Of a DNA stretch of 64,000 nucleotides, positions 44,961 through 54,659 are shown in pieces. Every line of letters begins with the position of its first letter. Position 1 is the first letter of the stretch. The notes below the pieces were generated by a model. That model was not told where the DNA came from. It saw only the letters and a list, made by a program, of their open reading frames with translations, and made no database searches. A program made the translations under genes and the position numbers. The DNA comes from Eutreptiella sp. 'Long Island Sound 2002' (lineage: Eukaryota > Euglenozoa > Euglenophyceae > Eutreptiales > Eutreptiaceae), in the NCBI GenBank assembly GCA_964036045.1, contig OZ038385.1, forward strand, positions 41,283,737-41,347,736, given 5' to 3'.

Positions 44961-45536
44961 ACGTAGGGCAGCCGAGGGACAGGAAAGAACCAATACCCCA
45001 TGGGTCAGACGCACTGGGGCGACCCAGCCGACCCACCGGGCCAGTGGCAGGAGCGGTACTCCAAAGCCACTGGTCCGAGCCCGGCCAGGCTGCATCGAGG
45101 ACCATGGCAAACGTCACCCGGAGCCATGGAAGCAACCGGTGACAGGCGAGCCGGTACACAGTCCAGGAGGGGGTCACCTGCCAAGCAGAGTGGCCCCGCA
45201 ACTCAAGCCACAAGGGTGAGGCGGTCGTACCGTAGACAAGCGGGAGCAATACCCCTCGTGGTGAGAGATACTCCACACGGCTGGGCAGCCCCCCAGAGCT
45301 GCCGCCCAAAGGAGGGGGCATGTGGCCCTACCCATGGACACATGTGGGGACACCCTCCCACCTGGGACACATGGACCGGGTGGCCGCGACAATGCCTTCC
45401 CAAGCACATGCGGGAGCGGCTCAAGAGGCACCTGACATAGGGCAGTGGGAGGGACAGGACGTCCCCTTGGTAAGACCTTCTTCCTGCAATGTCAAAGGAG
45501 GCATCCCGAGCACCCGAAGATACCTACCTACCTACC
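44961..45536. other. Right end of the C-rich segment, nothing recognised
   Basis: Open frames exist on both strands (for example 45000-45440 plus), all similarly open and without domains. The last 19 bases are TACC repeats directly against N3 sequence. Confidence 0.5.
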
Positions 45537-46815
45537 TTGACGTTGGATCACCTTGGGTATCTGACGGACAAAAATCAGAAAAAATAGATTCATCATCAGT
45601 ACCACGCTCAACCTCAGATTCAGACCCAACACAGGAATCAGTACCCGAATCAGCAGAATTAGAGTCAGAAAGCTTTCCATCCACCAGGAATGCAAGCGAA
45701 CTCCAGGACCGCTGTGGCAGGGGACCTGTGTCGTCCCTGGCATACAGCTTAATCTTCCTGGGAAGTTCGATGTAATCTACACAAATGTCTTGTAATTCCT
45801 GAAACCAAGGCTTGTCGTCCCACAAGGGCACAACTAAAATCGCCTGGGTTTTATCTTGCTTGATTTTGTGGATGACCTGCTGGATTAAGTGAAACGGAGG
45901 ATTAATCCATAACTTCTTGTCCCATTTGTGGGTCCAAGCGTCGCGAAAGTGCTTATCAAAGCGCTTGTTCTCGCGGTTAGCAAAGGCATCATACTGTGGC
46001 CAAAAGGAATGGTGTTCATGAAAATATTCACAAATTGCATCGCGCCATTTGTCGACAACTCTGTAGGATGAAGAGTGCCAGCGCGAAGGGCGTCGTGGCT
46101 GGGAGTCCCTACGAAGACATTCTAACTCTCGGGAGTAATCGGCACTCCCATTCACCTTTGCAATGGTGACATCTTCGCCAAATTTTGGTGTAACCTTTCG
46201 CTTCAAAAATTCTTCTGCACTTTTAAACCCTGCGTGCAAAAAACGAAATTCAGGACGCTCCAAGGGACCTGACTCCAGCAGAAAACAACGCCAATGACCT
46301 ACGGGCGCCACCCTGTTCTTGCTAAGCCAAGGATGGCCCAAGTAAAGGTCATACTTTATGTCGGCACGATAGAACCAGTCGCCCTTAAGGACAACTTCCT
46401 CCACATTACCTTCCTCCCAAAGGTCTTGAGCGACCAAATGAGTTGATATATAACAACCGCGTTGCCCACCTGCGAGAGAATGTCCAGAAACTCCCTCGAG
46501 GGTAACAGGATAAAGCGAATCAATCACGCAGTCGTCGGGTAAGAAAGAATTGGATTGGAGATTTACCTCTGATCCATTGTCACACAAACAAGTGGCGAGG
46601 TGGAAATTGCCCTTGCAATCAGAGACCCACAGCTTTGTGACAAACTGACGGGCCCTGTGCTTGGACTGTACACCAACCTCGTCCACTACAACAGAAGGAT
46701 CCGCTGCCGGATCCAGGGGAGAGGAGACAAGCGACCCTACATCAAGTAATGGTCGAGATGGAATCTGGGTATCATGCCTGAAATCGCCTGGGGAGGGGCG
46801 ATTTTCGTGGCTCCC
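45532..46815 (-). pseudogene. Truncated N3 pol: protease and Dam-like region only
   Basis: In frame with the TAG at 46816-46818. It carries the protease DNGS site, DLYLGHPWL and the whole Dam-like region with INPPF, then stops after the acidic linker (CPSDTQGDPTS) where the C-rich segment begins. RT and integrase are absent. If gag were translated through its stops from the 5' LTR, this truncated product would be what follows. Confidence 0.9.
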
Positions 46816-47072
46816 CTAGGCGTTCTGACCTCCAGTGGATGCGTTAACATTGTGAACACACCCTGATTCGTCGACCCACTCATCTTGGAACGGATCATCT
46901 GCTGGATTCAAGGCATTTTCAACGTAATCTCGATCCGCATCGGACACCTGATCTGCACCTGAGAGCTGATCCACACGATGGTTGCCCTTTCCACGTCCAC
47001 GGCCACGGCCGCTGGATGATGGACCTCCACCGTCGCCACGCCCTCTGCCCTTACCAGAGAAAGGGGTTCCCG
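45537..47072 (-). repeat. 1536-bp duplicated N3 segment, copy 2
   Basis: Continuous with gag on its right; its pol frame (protease and Dam-like domain) runs off at 45537 into the C-rich segment, ending a few codons later at 45532. Substitutions against copy 1 include the GAG/CAG region near 46680 and single changes near 46281, 46868 and 46964. Confidence 0.95.
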
Positions 47073-47382
47073 AAGGATTTCCCTTACCTTTACCCTGGAA
47101 TCCTTGAGCATTTCCCTTGTTTGTACCGGATTGAGGGGTTTGGCCTGGATTTCGATTTCCGCCTCCGGCGTTGCTATTGGGATTCGTCTGGCCGTTCGGC
47201 TGCCCACCGGAGCCGGATGGAGTCCGATTTCCTTTGCCTTGGGACCCGCCAGGGCCTCCAGTATTTTTGTTTCCACCGGAGGGGGTCGGATTCCCTTTTC
47301 CAGCCTTCCCACCATGCACCTGTCTGTCATTCCTGTCTGAATTCTGCGGATTACTGAAATTTCCACCAATCACCTTGTGATC
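46816..47382 (-). CDS. N3 Gly/Asn/Arg-rich nucleocapsid-like region
   Basis: Lies between the gag TAA (47383-47385) and the TAG (46816-46818) in the same frame as both gag and pol. Low-complexity GGN, GKGN and GRGRGRG repeats make it strongly basic, as expected of a nucleic-acid-binding Gag tail. It has no CCHC knuckle. The last part (DYVENALNPADDPFQDEWVD) is acidic. The TAG is followed by GGGAGC. The same TAG is present in the second copy at 39999-40001. Confidence 0.8.
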   Translation of the reverse strand, partial: DHKVIGGNFSNPQNSDRNDRQVHGGKAGKGNPTPSGGNKNTGGPGGSQGKGNRTPSGSGGQPNGQTNPNSNAGGGNRNPGQTPQSGTNKGNAQGFQGKGKGNPSGTPFSGKGRGRGDGGGPSSSGRGRGRGKGNHRVDQLSGADQVSDADRDYVENALNPADDPFQDEWVDESGCVHNVNASTGGQNA

Positions 47383-49848
47383 TTAAGGAGACCATCGGTG
47401 ATTACCAGTAGAATGCGTCTTAGCTCGGTTCGTAGAACCTAAAAGAAGGCAGATGCTACAGTGATCCTGAACATTCCGGGTGTCATTCACCTTTTTGTTG
47501 CCCTTTTGGGCCCCATTTTGGGTGTTTTGCTGGGTATTCTTGTTTCCCCCCAGACCCTCATGGAAATTTTGATTGGCGGCGTCAGCGAGCCGCTCAACCT
47601 CTTCCCAGAGTTCCTTTGGGGGGAACGAAAACACCCAGTTCTTGGCCTTCAGGCGATGGCCATGGAAACTTACTCCCTTGTTGAGGACTTGGACAAACAA
47701 GTCCCGATCCTCGTGTTCATTGAACTTGATTTTCCACGTGTTTTCAGTGAATTTCACCTTGGAAAACGACGTGGGGGAGCACTTTTGAAGTGCCTCCCTG
47801 ACGGTAAACCGGTTGGCCGAGGCATCGAAGCCTTCGACCTCCGCCCACCAGGTCTTGACCTTTTCTTCGGACTGTTTGTTCCGAAGGGTGGCGGCGGTTT
47901 CTGAGGGGATCTTGTCAAAAATCAGATTTTTCAGCTCCGCACTAGAAAATTTTTCGCCTGAATGTTCAGATTCTTCCACTAAATTCCGGAAGCGCTGTCT
48001 TTTGTCTTGCACTTCGTGCAAGATTAATCGAGAGAATGAAGGAAAATTCTTCAACATCTGGTGGTAATGGTCCTCAGGCAGCCGGGATCCACGTACCTCC
48101 AACTGTTCCCACACCTCATCAAAGGTAAGGGGGGAACTTGAATCCTCACGATCACTCCAGGTCCTGAGCCAAGTGTTGGCCGGTGCTCCCTCAAGGCAGT
48201 CCAAGAGGGCCATCAGGAACTGATCATCTTGGAGTTTTTGAGTCTTAACCCACAATTTAAATTCCCGTTGGAACTGAGGCCAACGTCGGGGGTTTCCATT
48301 ATACTTCGGTTGCTTGGCAACCTGACGAAGTCGCAATGAAGTAGGATTAAGAAGCGAATCCAGCCCAACACCGGCCGTAATGGCAGACACCTTGGCGGCA
48401 TCATTCGCCACACCAGTTCCGGCGAGGGTCTGGGCGAGCAACAGCTGGGCTAAGGCATTGGAATCAGCAGCAGGAGGGGCAGTACGGGAGGCAGTTCGCT
48501 TGACATTCTGAGCCTCAGTCCTAGCCTTCGCCGTCCTACTCTGAGAACGAGAGATTGTAACCCTTTCCTTTAGCTTGGTCCTGCTGATCCTTGCATCGGT
48601 GGTCTTGGAGTCCACCGAAGGAGCAATTGAAAAAATTTCAGTCGCCTCCTCCGACGGTTCTGTTGCTTGTTCCACCGATGATGCGCCCTCAGACCGCATG
48701 TGCGTCTTGAAAAGATCTTTTATTCCCAGCGTTTGAATGATGAGTTGCACTTGATCTTTGAGCAATTGGAGCTCAGTATCTCGGTGGAATCTGCAGGAGC
48801 AGTCGGCAGGACAGTACATACCGTGTCCTGAAGGGCCTGAGCAGGCTGTCGGACCGCTAATCTCGGTGGTTCGCAGCCAGGAGTCCACTTGGGGAGCTCC
48901 TTCAGCCCTAATTTCCAGGCTTGCCTGCCTGGCTGCCTCTAAAATTCCTTCCTCAACCGCGGCGGCTAGATCGTCGCGGATGGAAACAGGGGGATGAGGG
49001 GCGGAGGGCCCGGCAACAGGTGCCTTGGTCTTCTCCTTCGGGAAGGGACTTGCCTCCCAGATCTGCAAAAAAATGGCAAAAGAGTCATCTTCTTGAGAAC
49101 GCCACCACATCCTGGTATTAATTTCTTCTTGAAGGAGGAAAAAATATTCCATTAAAAAATCAGAGGCGATTCTTTCTTGTCCGATCAGCTTAGACGTAGC
49201 TAAGAGACAAAGGGCCTCAAGCGCCTCAAGGTTACGGGTCACTTCTGGAGACAAATGGTCGTCCCATTGTGCCCAAGAGGCTGGTCGATTATAGCTAGGT
49301 ACCTCACCTGGACCACCCATCTCAATGTCGTTCAGATCGGCGTCGATGGTCTCAAAATGTGGACATTGGTAAGGAGTATTGGTACCTGCCAGGTCCGTAA
49401 GCTCCACCGGAGCGTTGCCATCGTTGTAGGCCGGCTGATTCCAGCTGCTCGATGGCCAATTTCGACTGGGATTAGGATAATCTGGGTCCCCACAGCTGCT
49501 GATTTGTGCCCTTCTTGGGCAGCTTGGGCTTGCGCAAGGCATTCCTCTCAAGGCCTCGTTCGCACAGCACCACGGCAGCGTAATTGTTACGTCTCCAGGA
49601 GCGGCGGAGTCTACGGGGCCGTACTGGGGAGCGAACTGTGGTTGGGACACCAAAGGAACAACATTCAGGTAGCCTCTGCTACCATGAAAGTGCTGCCCTG
49701 GGTCGTTGATGGTGCCGGAGGGCTCGGGGCCGGCAAGACCAGTGGGGCAGGCACGCGAGGAGTCGACCTGAACGCTGCTATTGGGGGTAGAACCGGAAAC
49801 TCGAACACCAACGGAGGCGAGAGCAGCAACAACTGAAGCAAGATCCAT
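47383..49848 (-). CDS. N3 Gag
   Basis: 821 codons. The ATG lies inside the 5' LTR: the first 54 codons (MDLASVVAALASVGVRV...) are LTR sequence, the LTR end and primer-binding site encode HFHGSRGY, and the frame continues. After a Ser/Pro-rich N-terminal half comes a gypsy-type capsid region near residues 520-720 (ARRWPQFQREFKLWV-like PKYNGNPRRWPQFQREF, LLDCLEGAPANTWLRTW, then DKRQRFRNLVEES). The C-terminus has a single HCSIC motif. It ends with TAA in the same frame as the downstream region, so the stop could be a mutation or a leaky stop. Confidence 0.88.
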   Translation of the reverse strand: MDLASVVAALASVGVRVSGSTPNSSVQVDSSRACPTGLAGPEPSGTINDPGQHFHGSRGYLNVVPLVSQPQFAPQYGPVDSAAPGDVTITLPWCCANEALRGMPCASPSCPRRAQISSCGDPDYPNPSRNWPSSSWNQPAYNDGNAPVELTDLAGTNTPYQCPHFETIDADLNDIEMGGPGEVPSYNRPASWAQWDDHLSPEVTRNLEALEALCLLATSKLIGQERIASDFLMEYFFLLQEEINTRMWWRSQEDDSFAIFLQIWEASPFPKEKTKAPVAGPSAPHPPVSIRDDLAAAVEEGILEAARQASLEIRAEGAPQVDSWLRTTEISGPTACSGPSGHGMYCPADCSCRFHRDTELQLLKDQVQLIIQTLGIKDLFKTHMRSEGASSVEQATEPSEEATEIFSIAPSVDSKTTDARISRTKLKERVTISRSQSRTAKARTEAQNVKRTASRTAPPAADSNALAQLLLAQTLAGTGVANDAAKVSAITAGVGLDSLLNPTSLRLRQVAKQPKYNGNPRRWPQFQREFKLWVKTQKLQDDQFLMALLDCLEGAPANTWLRTWSDREDSSSPLTFDEVWEQLEVRGSRLPEDHYHQMLKNFPSFSRLILHEVQDKRQRFRNLVEESEHSGEKFSSAELKNLIFDKIPSETAATLRNKQSEEKVKTWWAEVEGFDASANRFTVREALQKCSPTSFSKVKFTENTWKIKFNEHEDRDLFVQVLNKGVSFHGHRLKAKNWVFSFPPKELWEEVERLADAANQNFHEGLGGNKNTQQNTQNGAQKGNKKVNDTRNVQDHCSICLLLGSTNRAKTHSTGNHRWSP
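49673..49684 (-). promoter_or_regulatory. N3 primer-binding site (initiator tRNA-Met type)
   Basis: TGGTAGCAGAGG directly follows the TTTCA end of the 5' LTR. It is complementary to the ...CCTCTGCTA-CCA 3' end typical of eukaryotic initiator tRNA-Met. It is also translated, as HGSRG, in the gag frame. Confidence 0.85.
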
Positions 49849-50217
49849 GCTGAGTGTTATCCGGCAGAAAATCCCAGTCTATGAAGAAAATTGATGCGGA
49901 TTTTACTATGCACATCTGAGTGTCCATATCTGTCTGAAAAGATTTAAATAAATCCGATTGTGAAAAATATTTGGCCGATCTGGCCCGCGAGCGCGTGTCA
50001 GCGGCAAATGGCGATACCAGCTAAATGATCGGAACGCGGCGGATTTACGGAGAATGGACCGCGGAATCAGATCCGGCATATCAGAAATATATAGGTCTGA
50101 TCCTGAGACTGGGCTGCGAGGCGGCGATTCCGCCGAAGCAAAGAAAATGACCAAAATGTAGTCAATCTGGGGCAGATCTGCCAAAATCTGAGCAGATGGG
50201 GGTTAGCCGCACTTACA
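49685..50217 (-). repeat. N3 5' LTR (533 bp) with promoter and gag start
   Basis: TGTAAG...TTTCA on the minus strand. A TATA-like CCTATATATTTC lies at about 50084-50095, some 240 bp before the gag ATG at 49848. So the promoter, the leader and the gag start are all inside the LTR. Confidence 0.92.
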
Positions 50218-50602
50218 ACTCTCTGCCACTGCCGTGGTCCACGTACAGGAGGTAGGGCGCTTGCAGCGTCAGGGATTGTATCTGGGAGTGCTGCACGAAG
50301 AAGTCAGTACCCAGTACAAAGTCGAAGGCCTCAGTGTCCATCACATAGAACCGATGGACGATAGTTCGAGAGCCCATAGGTACCTCCACTTCACAGTCCC
50401 CGCAGCTGTGCACCACATGTCCATCCCCCATGCGTATAGCGGCGGTGGTCATGGTGTTCTTCAGGCTCCCACAAGGTAAAGTTTTCTTGGCCACTATAGA
50501 CATTGTGGCGCCAGTATCCAGTACCCCCAGGTATTCACGTCCCCCTAGTCGGATACGTACCCAAAACACCAGGTCTTGGGTGCCACCAGAGCGTCCCCGT
50601 CA
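50218..50602 (-). CDS. N2 protease fragment after an in-frame TGA
   Basis: The gag TGA (50600-50602) is followed in the same frame by RGRSGG... and an aspartic protease: VLDTGATMS active site, a central region, and FVLGTDFF near the end, as in retropepsins. It is cut at 50218 by N3; the continuation is at 32607. The plus-strand copy has the same TGA in the same place. Confidence 0.9.
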
Positions 50603-51308
50603 GAATTCCGCGGGACAGGTCACCTCGAACCCCTTGTTCCGCAATTTGCGGGCCATCCTCATGAAACGGCTTCTCTTCTTGGCGTTGCCGTCATCACCAC
50701 CTTCATGCTCACGCTTGGCTCCTTGTTCTTGCTGGGTCTGCGTCTGTGAGCGTGTGGTAGGTCCAGACTGCCCTCCAGAGGGCTCGGAGTTCCCCCCTGG
50801 ATTAGGGTTGGGGTTACCTCCGTTCTTGTCCTTGTTCTTGTTGTCGTTCTGGCGGTTAGCGCCTCCTCCTCGTCCACCTTGACCCTTGTCTTGACCACCT
50901 TGACCACGTCCTTTCGACTTGCCCTTGCCGGAGTCGTTGCCTTTGGCCTTGCCTCCACCTTTGCCTGAGCTTTTGCCAGGATCTTCCCCCTTAAGCTTCG
51001 CCGATAGGCGTTGCCTATGGTAGCACTCATCCTCGTAGTGCTTCCGCTTACCGCAGAATGCACACGTGATGGTGCAGCGGTAATGATCCGGCAGCTTCAC
51101 TTTGGCGCCGGTGATCTTCTCCTGCTGCTTCCCCTGGACGACGAAGCAGTCTCGCTGCTCGCAGTCAGAGGCGTGCTGCAGGTGGCCCTGCTCATCTCTG
51201 GCATCACACCAGAATAGCTCCTTCACATTCTCCATTAGGCGGGCGTGGGCGTGTTTGGGGGTAGTCCCCTGCCCAGGTCGGGACCCTTGGTACCCTTTAC
51301 CTCCAGAA
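50603..51308 (-). CDS. N2 Gag C-terminal part with CCHC zinc knuckle
   Basis: Matches the last 235 codons of the plus-strand gag (from SGGKGYQGS). It holds the zinc knuckle CAFCGKRKHYEDEC (C-x2-C-x4-H-x4-C), a Gly/Lys-rich KGKSKGRGQGGQDKGQGG nucleic-acid-binding tract and an Asn-rich stretch. On its upstream side it is cut by element D at 51309. Confidence 0.92.
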
Positions 51309-51395
51309 TGTAAGTGCAGCTTACAATTGTCTTGTAAGTGCAAGGTCTATTGTTTGTTTCCTTTTCTCGGGTCTCTTGAGTTGCCTTGATTGGCA

Positions 51396-52790
51396 AAGCC
51401 TGCTGCTTGTTTGCTTGCTTGTTTCACCCGGTGCCTGCTGGTTTTACCGGAAGCCAAATCACTCCTCAAAGCAGTACATGCAAGACACCCATATCCCACA
51501 GCAGTAACGTACAAGAGTCAAATATGTCGTGAACCGGATCCAGTCACAGTAGCAGTGTTGATGGCGGCACCAAAAGCAGCAATGACGGCAAGAGACAATT
51601 CAAGGGCTCATCATACCCTATATAAATACATAGCATCAGGGGCTGAATTGTCTTGCGGGAATACTATGCACGCATCGAAAGGTCGCAAATATTATGCATG
51701 CATCGAGAAGCGCTCACAGAAAAGGCGTGAAATTATGGTCACTATTACCCGGCGCGACCTCTGTAGACTAGCGCTTCTGTCGCTAATGGTAGCGTTTGAC
51801 GGCCGCAGTTACACCCCCCTACCAGGACTTACCCACGGGGGTGAGGCCGATACTTACAGAGTAGCGAGGCCGGCAAACGTGGCACTCACATGCACATGTA
51901 TGGGGTATACCACTGCTTGTCCCCCAAATTAGAGGCAATCGCAAAGGCTCTGACCAAGGGCCACGCCCGCCTCAAGTCGTCGAATAGGACGCATAGGGTT
52001 CGTTCACACCATGCCAGTACAACACGCCATTGTGGTTATTCTGTACACCACGTATTCCAACTACTCCTTAAACCGCATGACTCAAGACATCATCAGTTTG
52101 GCACAGTCCCACGACCTCTATGTCTCACTTGCATGTCCACTGTGGCGTGGTGTCACTCCAAAACCGAAGGACGCATGGAGCTCACTGTGGCATTAGGAGC
52201 ACCTGTGACGCGTAGGGTTGGTATGTGTGCCTGTTCTGGTCATGTTCTCACCTATAAGGACCTTGATGTGAGTGGCCGAGAGAATTGGTCACGTAGCGCC
52301 ATGTCAAAGACACCTCAAGTCCCTCAACCCCACGTCCCTAGGTATTGGACACTGTTACCACAGACTTGTGTGTAGCGTGCGGCGTCACTCCACTGAAGGA
52401 AGAAAAGGGTCTCAATTCCGAGAAACGAGACATGGACGCACCCAACTGGGTCGTAGTAGTGTTGCTGAAGCTCGACACTACTGCCCATGCTCCCCAATCT
52501 TCACCCTTCCCACAGAGCTTACCACCTTCGACATTTACAAAGGTTATTTCAGGGCGGAGATACATACAGGGAGGCGGTGGAGCGTCATTGGGCAAAGCCA
52601 AACTCAAAACTTCACTTGGCTTCCCAACACTCCTGTAGTTCTGGCGCCAACAAATATATATAGAAATGAAGAGAGAGAGAGAGAGAGGTGACCACAGGCA
52701 TCAAAACGAATGGGACTGCGCGCTGTTGAGCGCATGCTTGACGGCGCATGGAGAGCACTCCAAGCTCTTGAGTCCACGACAAGGCTATGC
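51396..52790. other. Left interior of element D, no gene recognised
   Basis: About 1.4 kb with several 60-180 codon frames on the plus strand and none with a known domain. A GA microsatellite (about 52668-52687) marks its right side. Confidence 0.55.
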
Positions 52791-53212
52791 TGTCGCCTGA
52801 CGCCTAGTACTCCTGACTGGCGTTCACGGCTGGTTGCCCTTCGCTGAGACGCGCTGATGCTGGAGACTGTCGCCTGACGCGCAGTTCTCTTGACTGGCGT
52901 CTATGGCTGGTTGCCCTTCGCTGGGACCCGCGGATGCTGGAAGCCGTTGTCTGACGCGCAGTACTCCTGACTGGCGTTTACGGCTGGTTGCCCTTTGCTG
53001 GGACCCGCTGATGCTGGAAGCCGTTGGCGTTTACGGCTGGTCGCCCTTCGCTGCGACGCGCTGATGCTGGACACCGTTGCCTGACGCGCAGTACTCCTGA
53101 CTGGCGTTTATGGCTGGTCGCCCTTCGCTGGGACGCGCTGATGCGTGAAGCTGTGGCCTGACGCGCAGTACTTCTGACTGGCGTTTATGGCTGGTCGCCC
53201 ACCACTTGCTGG
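52791..53212. repeat. 77-bp tandem repeat in element D
   Basis: The motif CTGACGCG(C) AGTACTCCTGACTGGCG recurs at 52797, 52874, 52951, 53081 and 53158. The spacing is 77 bp except for 130 bp between the third and fourth units, where a 53-bp part of the unit is duplicated. Units contain 'ggctggttgcccttcgctg' and 'gctgatgctgga'. Confidence 0.9.
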
Positions 53213-53213
53213 C

Positions 53214-54659
53214 TTAGCGACGCTTTGATTGCTTGGACTTGCGCTTGTTTTTGCTGGAAGATGGCACGGTCCGAAAATCTCGAAGGACTGATGTCAACTC
53301 CTTCGCCCACCAGTACTCAAGGCAAGTTGTTCCCTCCTCATTCACTAATTGTCGGCACGAATGGTTGCTTGGCAACTCTCTGGTCAAGAGGCAATAAGCA
53401 AGGCCACGAATACACAAAGGCTTGTCCTGTAATTCTTCTGCGTGGGTAATTTTTCCCACGACCCTCTCAAAGAGCTCTTCAGAAATCGAGTCGTTACCGA
53501 AGTTCAAACCCCACACCATGTTTTTCGTGAACCTCTTAAAAAAGGTACCCTCGTACGGTAGCAACGCTCTTGTGAGTTCCTTGTTTTTGACCGAATGTGT
53601 AGCACCTTGAACATAAAAGTTCGACAGACAGTCCTCGTACTCAGGACGCCACCAGTCATCAGTGCGTGTCGCTTCGAGAACTTCGGTGCCGGTCACTTCA
53701 AGAGCTTCGGTGCCTGTCAGCTCAAGAACGTTTTCTGGTCTGGACACTGGTTCTTCGTCACTGTCCACCCGTGCAACCACATACTCCTGATCAAGAATTT
53801 TCTCCGCTGCCCAACACCAGGCTTGTGATTCTGACCATCGAGGATAAGCATGCCTGAGGCGCACCCTTTCAGTAGGAGTTAGTTGCACCCAGACAGTTTG
53901 GTTGGAGGACTCATACCAGGCTTGTGGATCAGAGTAACCTTCAGACTCCTTCAAATATTGTAACATCACCTCTCGCCAGTTTGTTTGACTCACCACTTCG
54001 GGGACTTCTGCGTTCCAGGCCTGTTGAGATGCTTGTTCGAGCCCTGTAACCAACACGGTAAGGACCTTCTGAGCCTCGTACCATGGAACCACGTCTTCCG
54101 ACTCAAAATCGATAGTTAATTCCAGCGCGGCTGCAGAAAGCTGGCAGGAGGTCTTGGCATTTCTTGTCACCTGTGGCGCCCGCTGAAGGAGAGACACTGG
54201 TTCGTCCACTTCTGTTTCATCACAATCCGAATGAACGAAATGTTCAGGGAAGTAAGGCGCGGGTTGAGACAGGGGCACTGGTTGTAACGGCGCCTGAGTC
54301 AAGGCTCTTGCATGGGCCAACAACGCAATAGGCTCCTGTGTGAGATCTTCGTCGCAATCTGGCATTTTTTCTGTTCCTTCTGGCTGTTTTCTGTTACGGC
54401 GACGCTGCGCGCCTGGGAGACGACGTTGTGTCTTGTCTGGCTCTGCACCAACATTGTTTCCTTCATCCGAATCCTGGCTGACCTTCAAAACACTTCCTTT
54501 GTCTCCGTACGTCGGATGAGCGTCAGCTTGTCCAGAAGCACCTTCGGAGTGCACATTGGGCAGTCCCGCACCAGCACCCGAATTTGGACAACGCTTGGCG
54601 CTTGAACCAAAGCGCTTGAACCAGGTCTTCCACCACTTAGAATTGGAACTTGATATCAT
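53214..54659 (-). CDS. Unidentified 481-residue protein of element D
   Basis: The ATG at 54659 lies 20 bp inside the right terminal repeat; the frame is open further upstream into the repeat but without ATG. Features: a Trp-rich basic N-terminus (SKWWKTWFKRF), an acidic middle with repeated TGTE(A/V)LE units, many Trp/Tyr (PWYEAQK, QAWYES, DDWWRPEYED), a more globular end (GLNFGNDSISEELFERVVGKI), and a basic C-terminus (KNKRKSKQSKRR) resembling a nuclear localisation signal. No RT, integrase or zinc-finger motif is visible. It could be a Gag-like or accessory protein. Confidence 0.6.
   Translation of the reverse strand: MISSSNSKWWKTWFKRFGSSAKRCPNSGAGAGLPNVHSEGASGQADAHPTYGDKGSVLKVSQDSDEGNNVGAEPDKTQRRLPGAQRRRNRKQPEGTEKMPDCDEDLTQEPIALLAHARALTQAPLQPVPLSQPAPYFPEHFVHSDCDETEVDEPVSLLQRAPQVTRNAKTSCQLSAAALELTIDFESEDVVPWYEAQKVLTVLVTGLEQASQQAWNAEVPEVVSQTNWREVMLQYLKESEGYSDPQAWYESSNQTVWVQLTPTERVRLRHAYPRWSESQAWCWAAEKILDQEYVVARVDSDEEPVSRPENVLELTGTEALEVTGTEVLEATRTDDWWRPEYEDCLSNFYVQGATHSVKNKELTRALLPYEGTFFKRFTKNMVWGLNFGNDSISEELFERVVGKITHAEELQDKPLCIRGLAYCLLTRELPSNHSCRQLVNEEGTTCLEYWWAKELTSVLRDFRTVPSSSKNKRKSKQSKRR

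Larger units (their letters stand above)
40256..45536 (+). other. C-rich 5.28-kb segment of unknown origin inside N3
   Basis: Base composition changes sharply: the plus strand is C-rich throughout and much more GC-rich than N3 and the host genes. It contains long coding-like frames, a 244-bp repeat, an about 178-bp repeat, an A-rich tract and 60-bp repeats, and ends in TACC repeats at 45518-45536. It shares nothing visible with other parts of the window. The flanks are the two 1536-bp copies of N3. It has no terminal inverted repeats and no recognisable transposase, RT or integrase. It could be an unknown mobile element, a captured genomic fragment, or an assembly join. Confidence 0.7.
32613..50217 (-). 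mobile_element. N3: Ty3/gypsy retrotransposon with a Dam-like domain, inserted in N2 pol
   Basis: LTRs of 536 bp (32613-33148) and 533 bp (49685-50217) start TGTAAG and end TTTCA on the minus strand and differ at six bases plus a 3-bp indel. The TSD is actct. The primer-binding site TGGTAGCAGAGG follows the 5' LTR directly, and a purine tract GGAGGGGGAG precedes the 3' LTR. Gag, a Gly/Asn-rich basic region and Pol lie in one frame separated by TAA and TAG. Pol is intact at 34806-39998. The element is split by a C-rich 5.28-kb segment flanked by 1536-bp duplicates of N3; without these it is about 10.8 kb. Confidence 0.93.

Noticed and set aside
40256-45536. C-rich segment as plain bacterial contamination
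   Set aside because: Gene density and protein character do not look bacterial, and it carries an A-rich tract and tandem repeats; contamination or misjoin from another eukaryote is still possible.
52791-53212. CRISPR-like array
   Set aside because: Units are contiguous 77-bp tandem repeats without unique spacers, in a eukaryotic mobile element.
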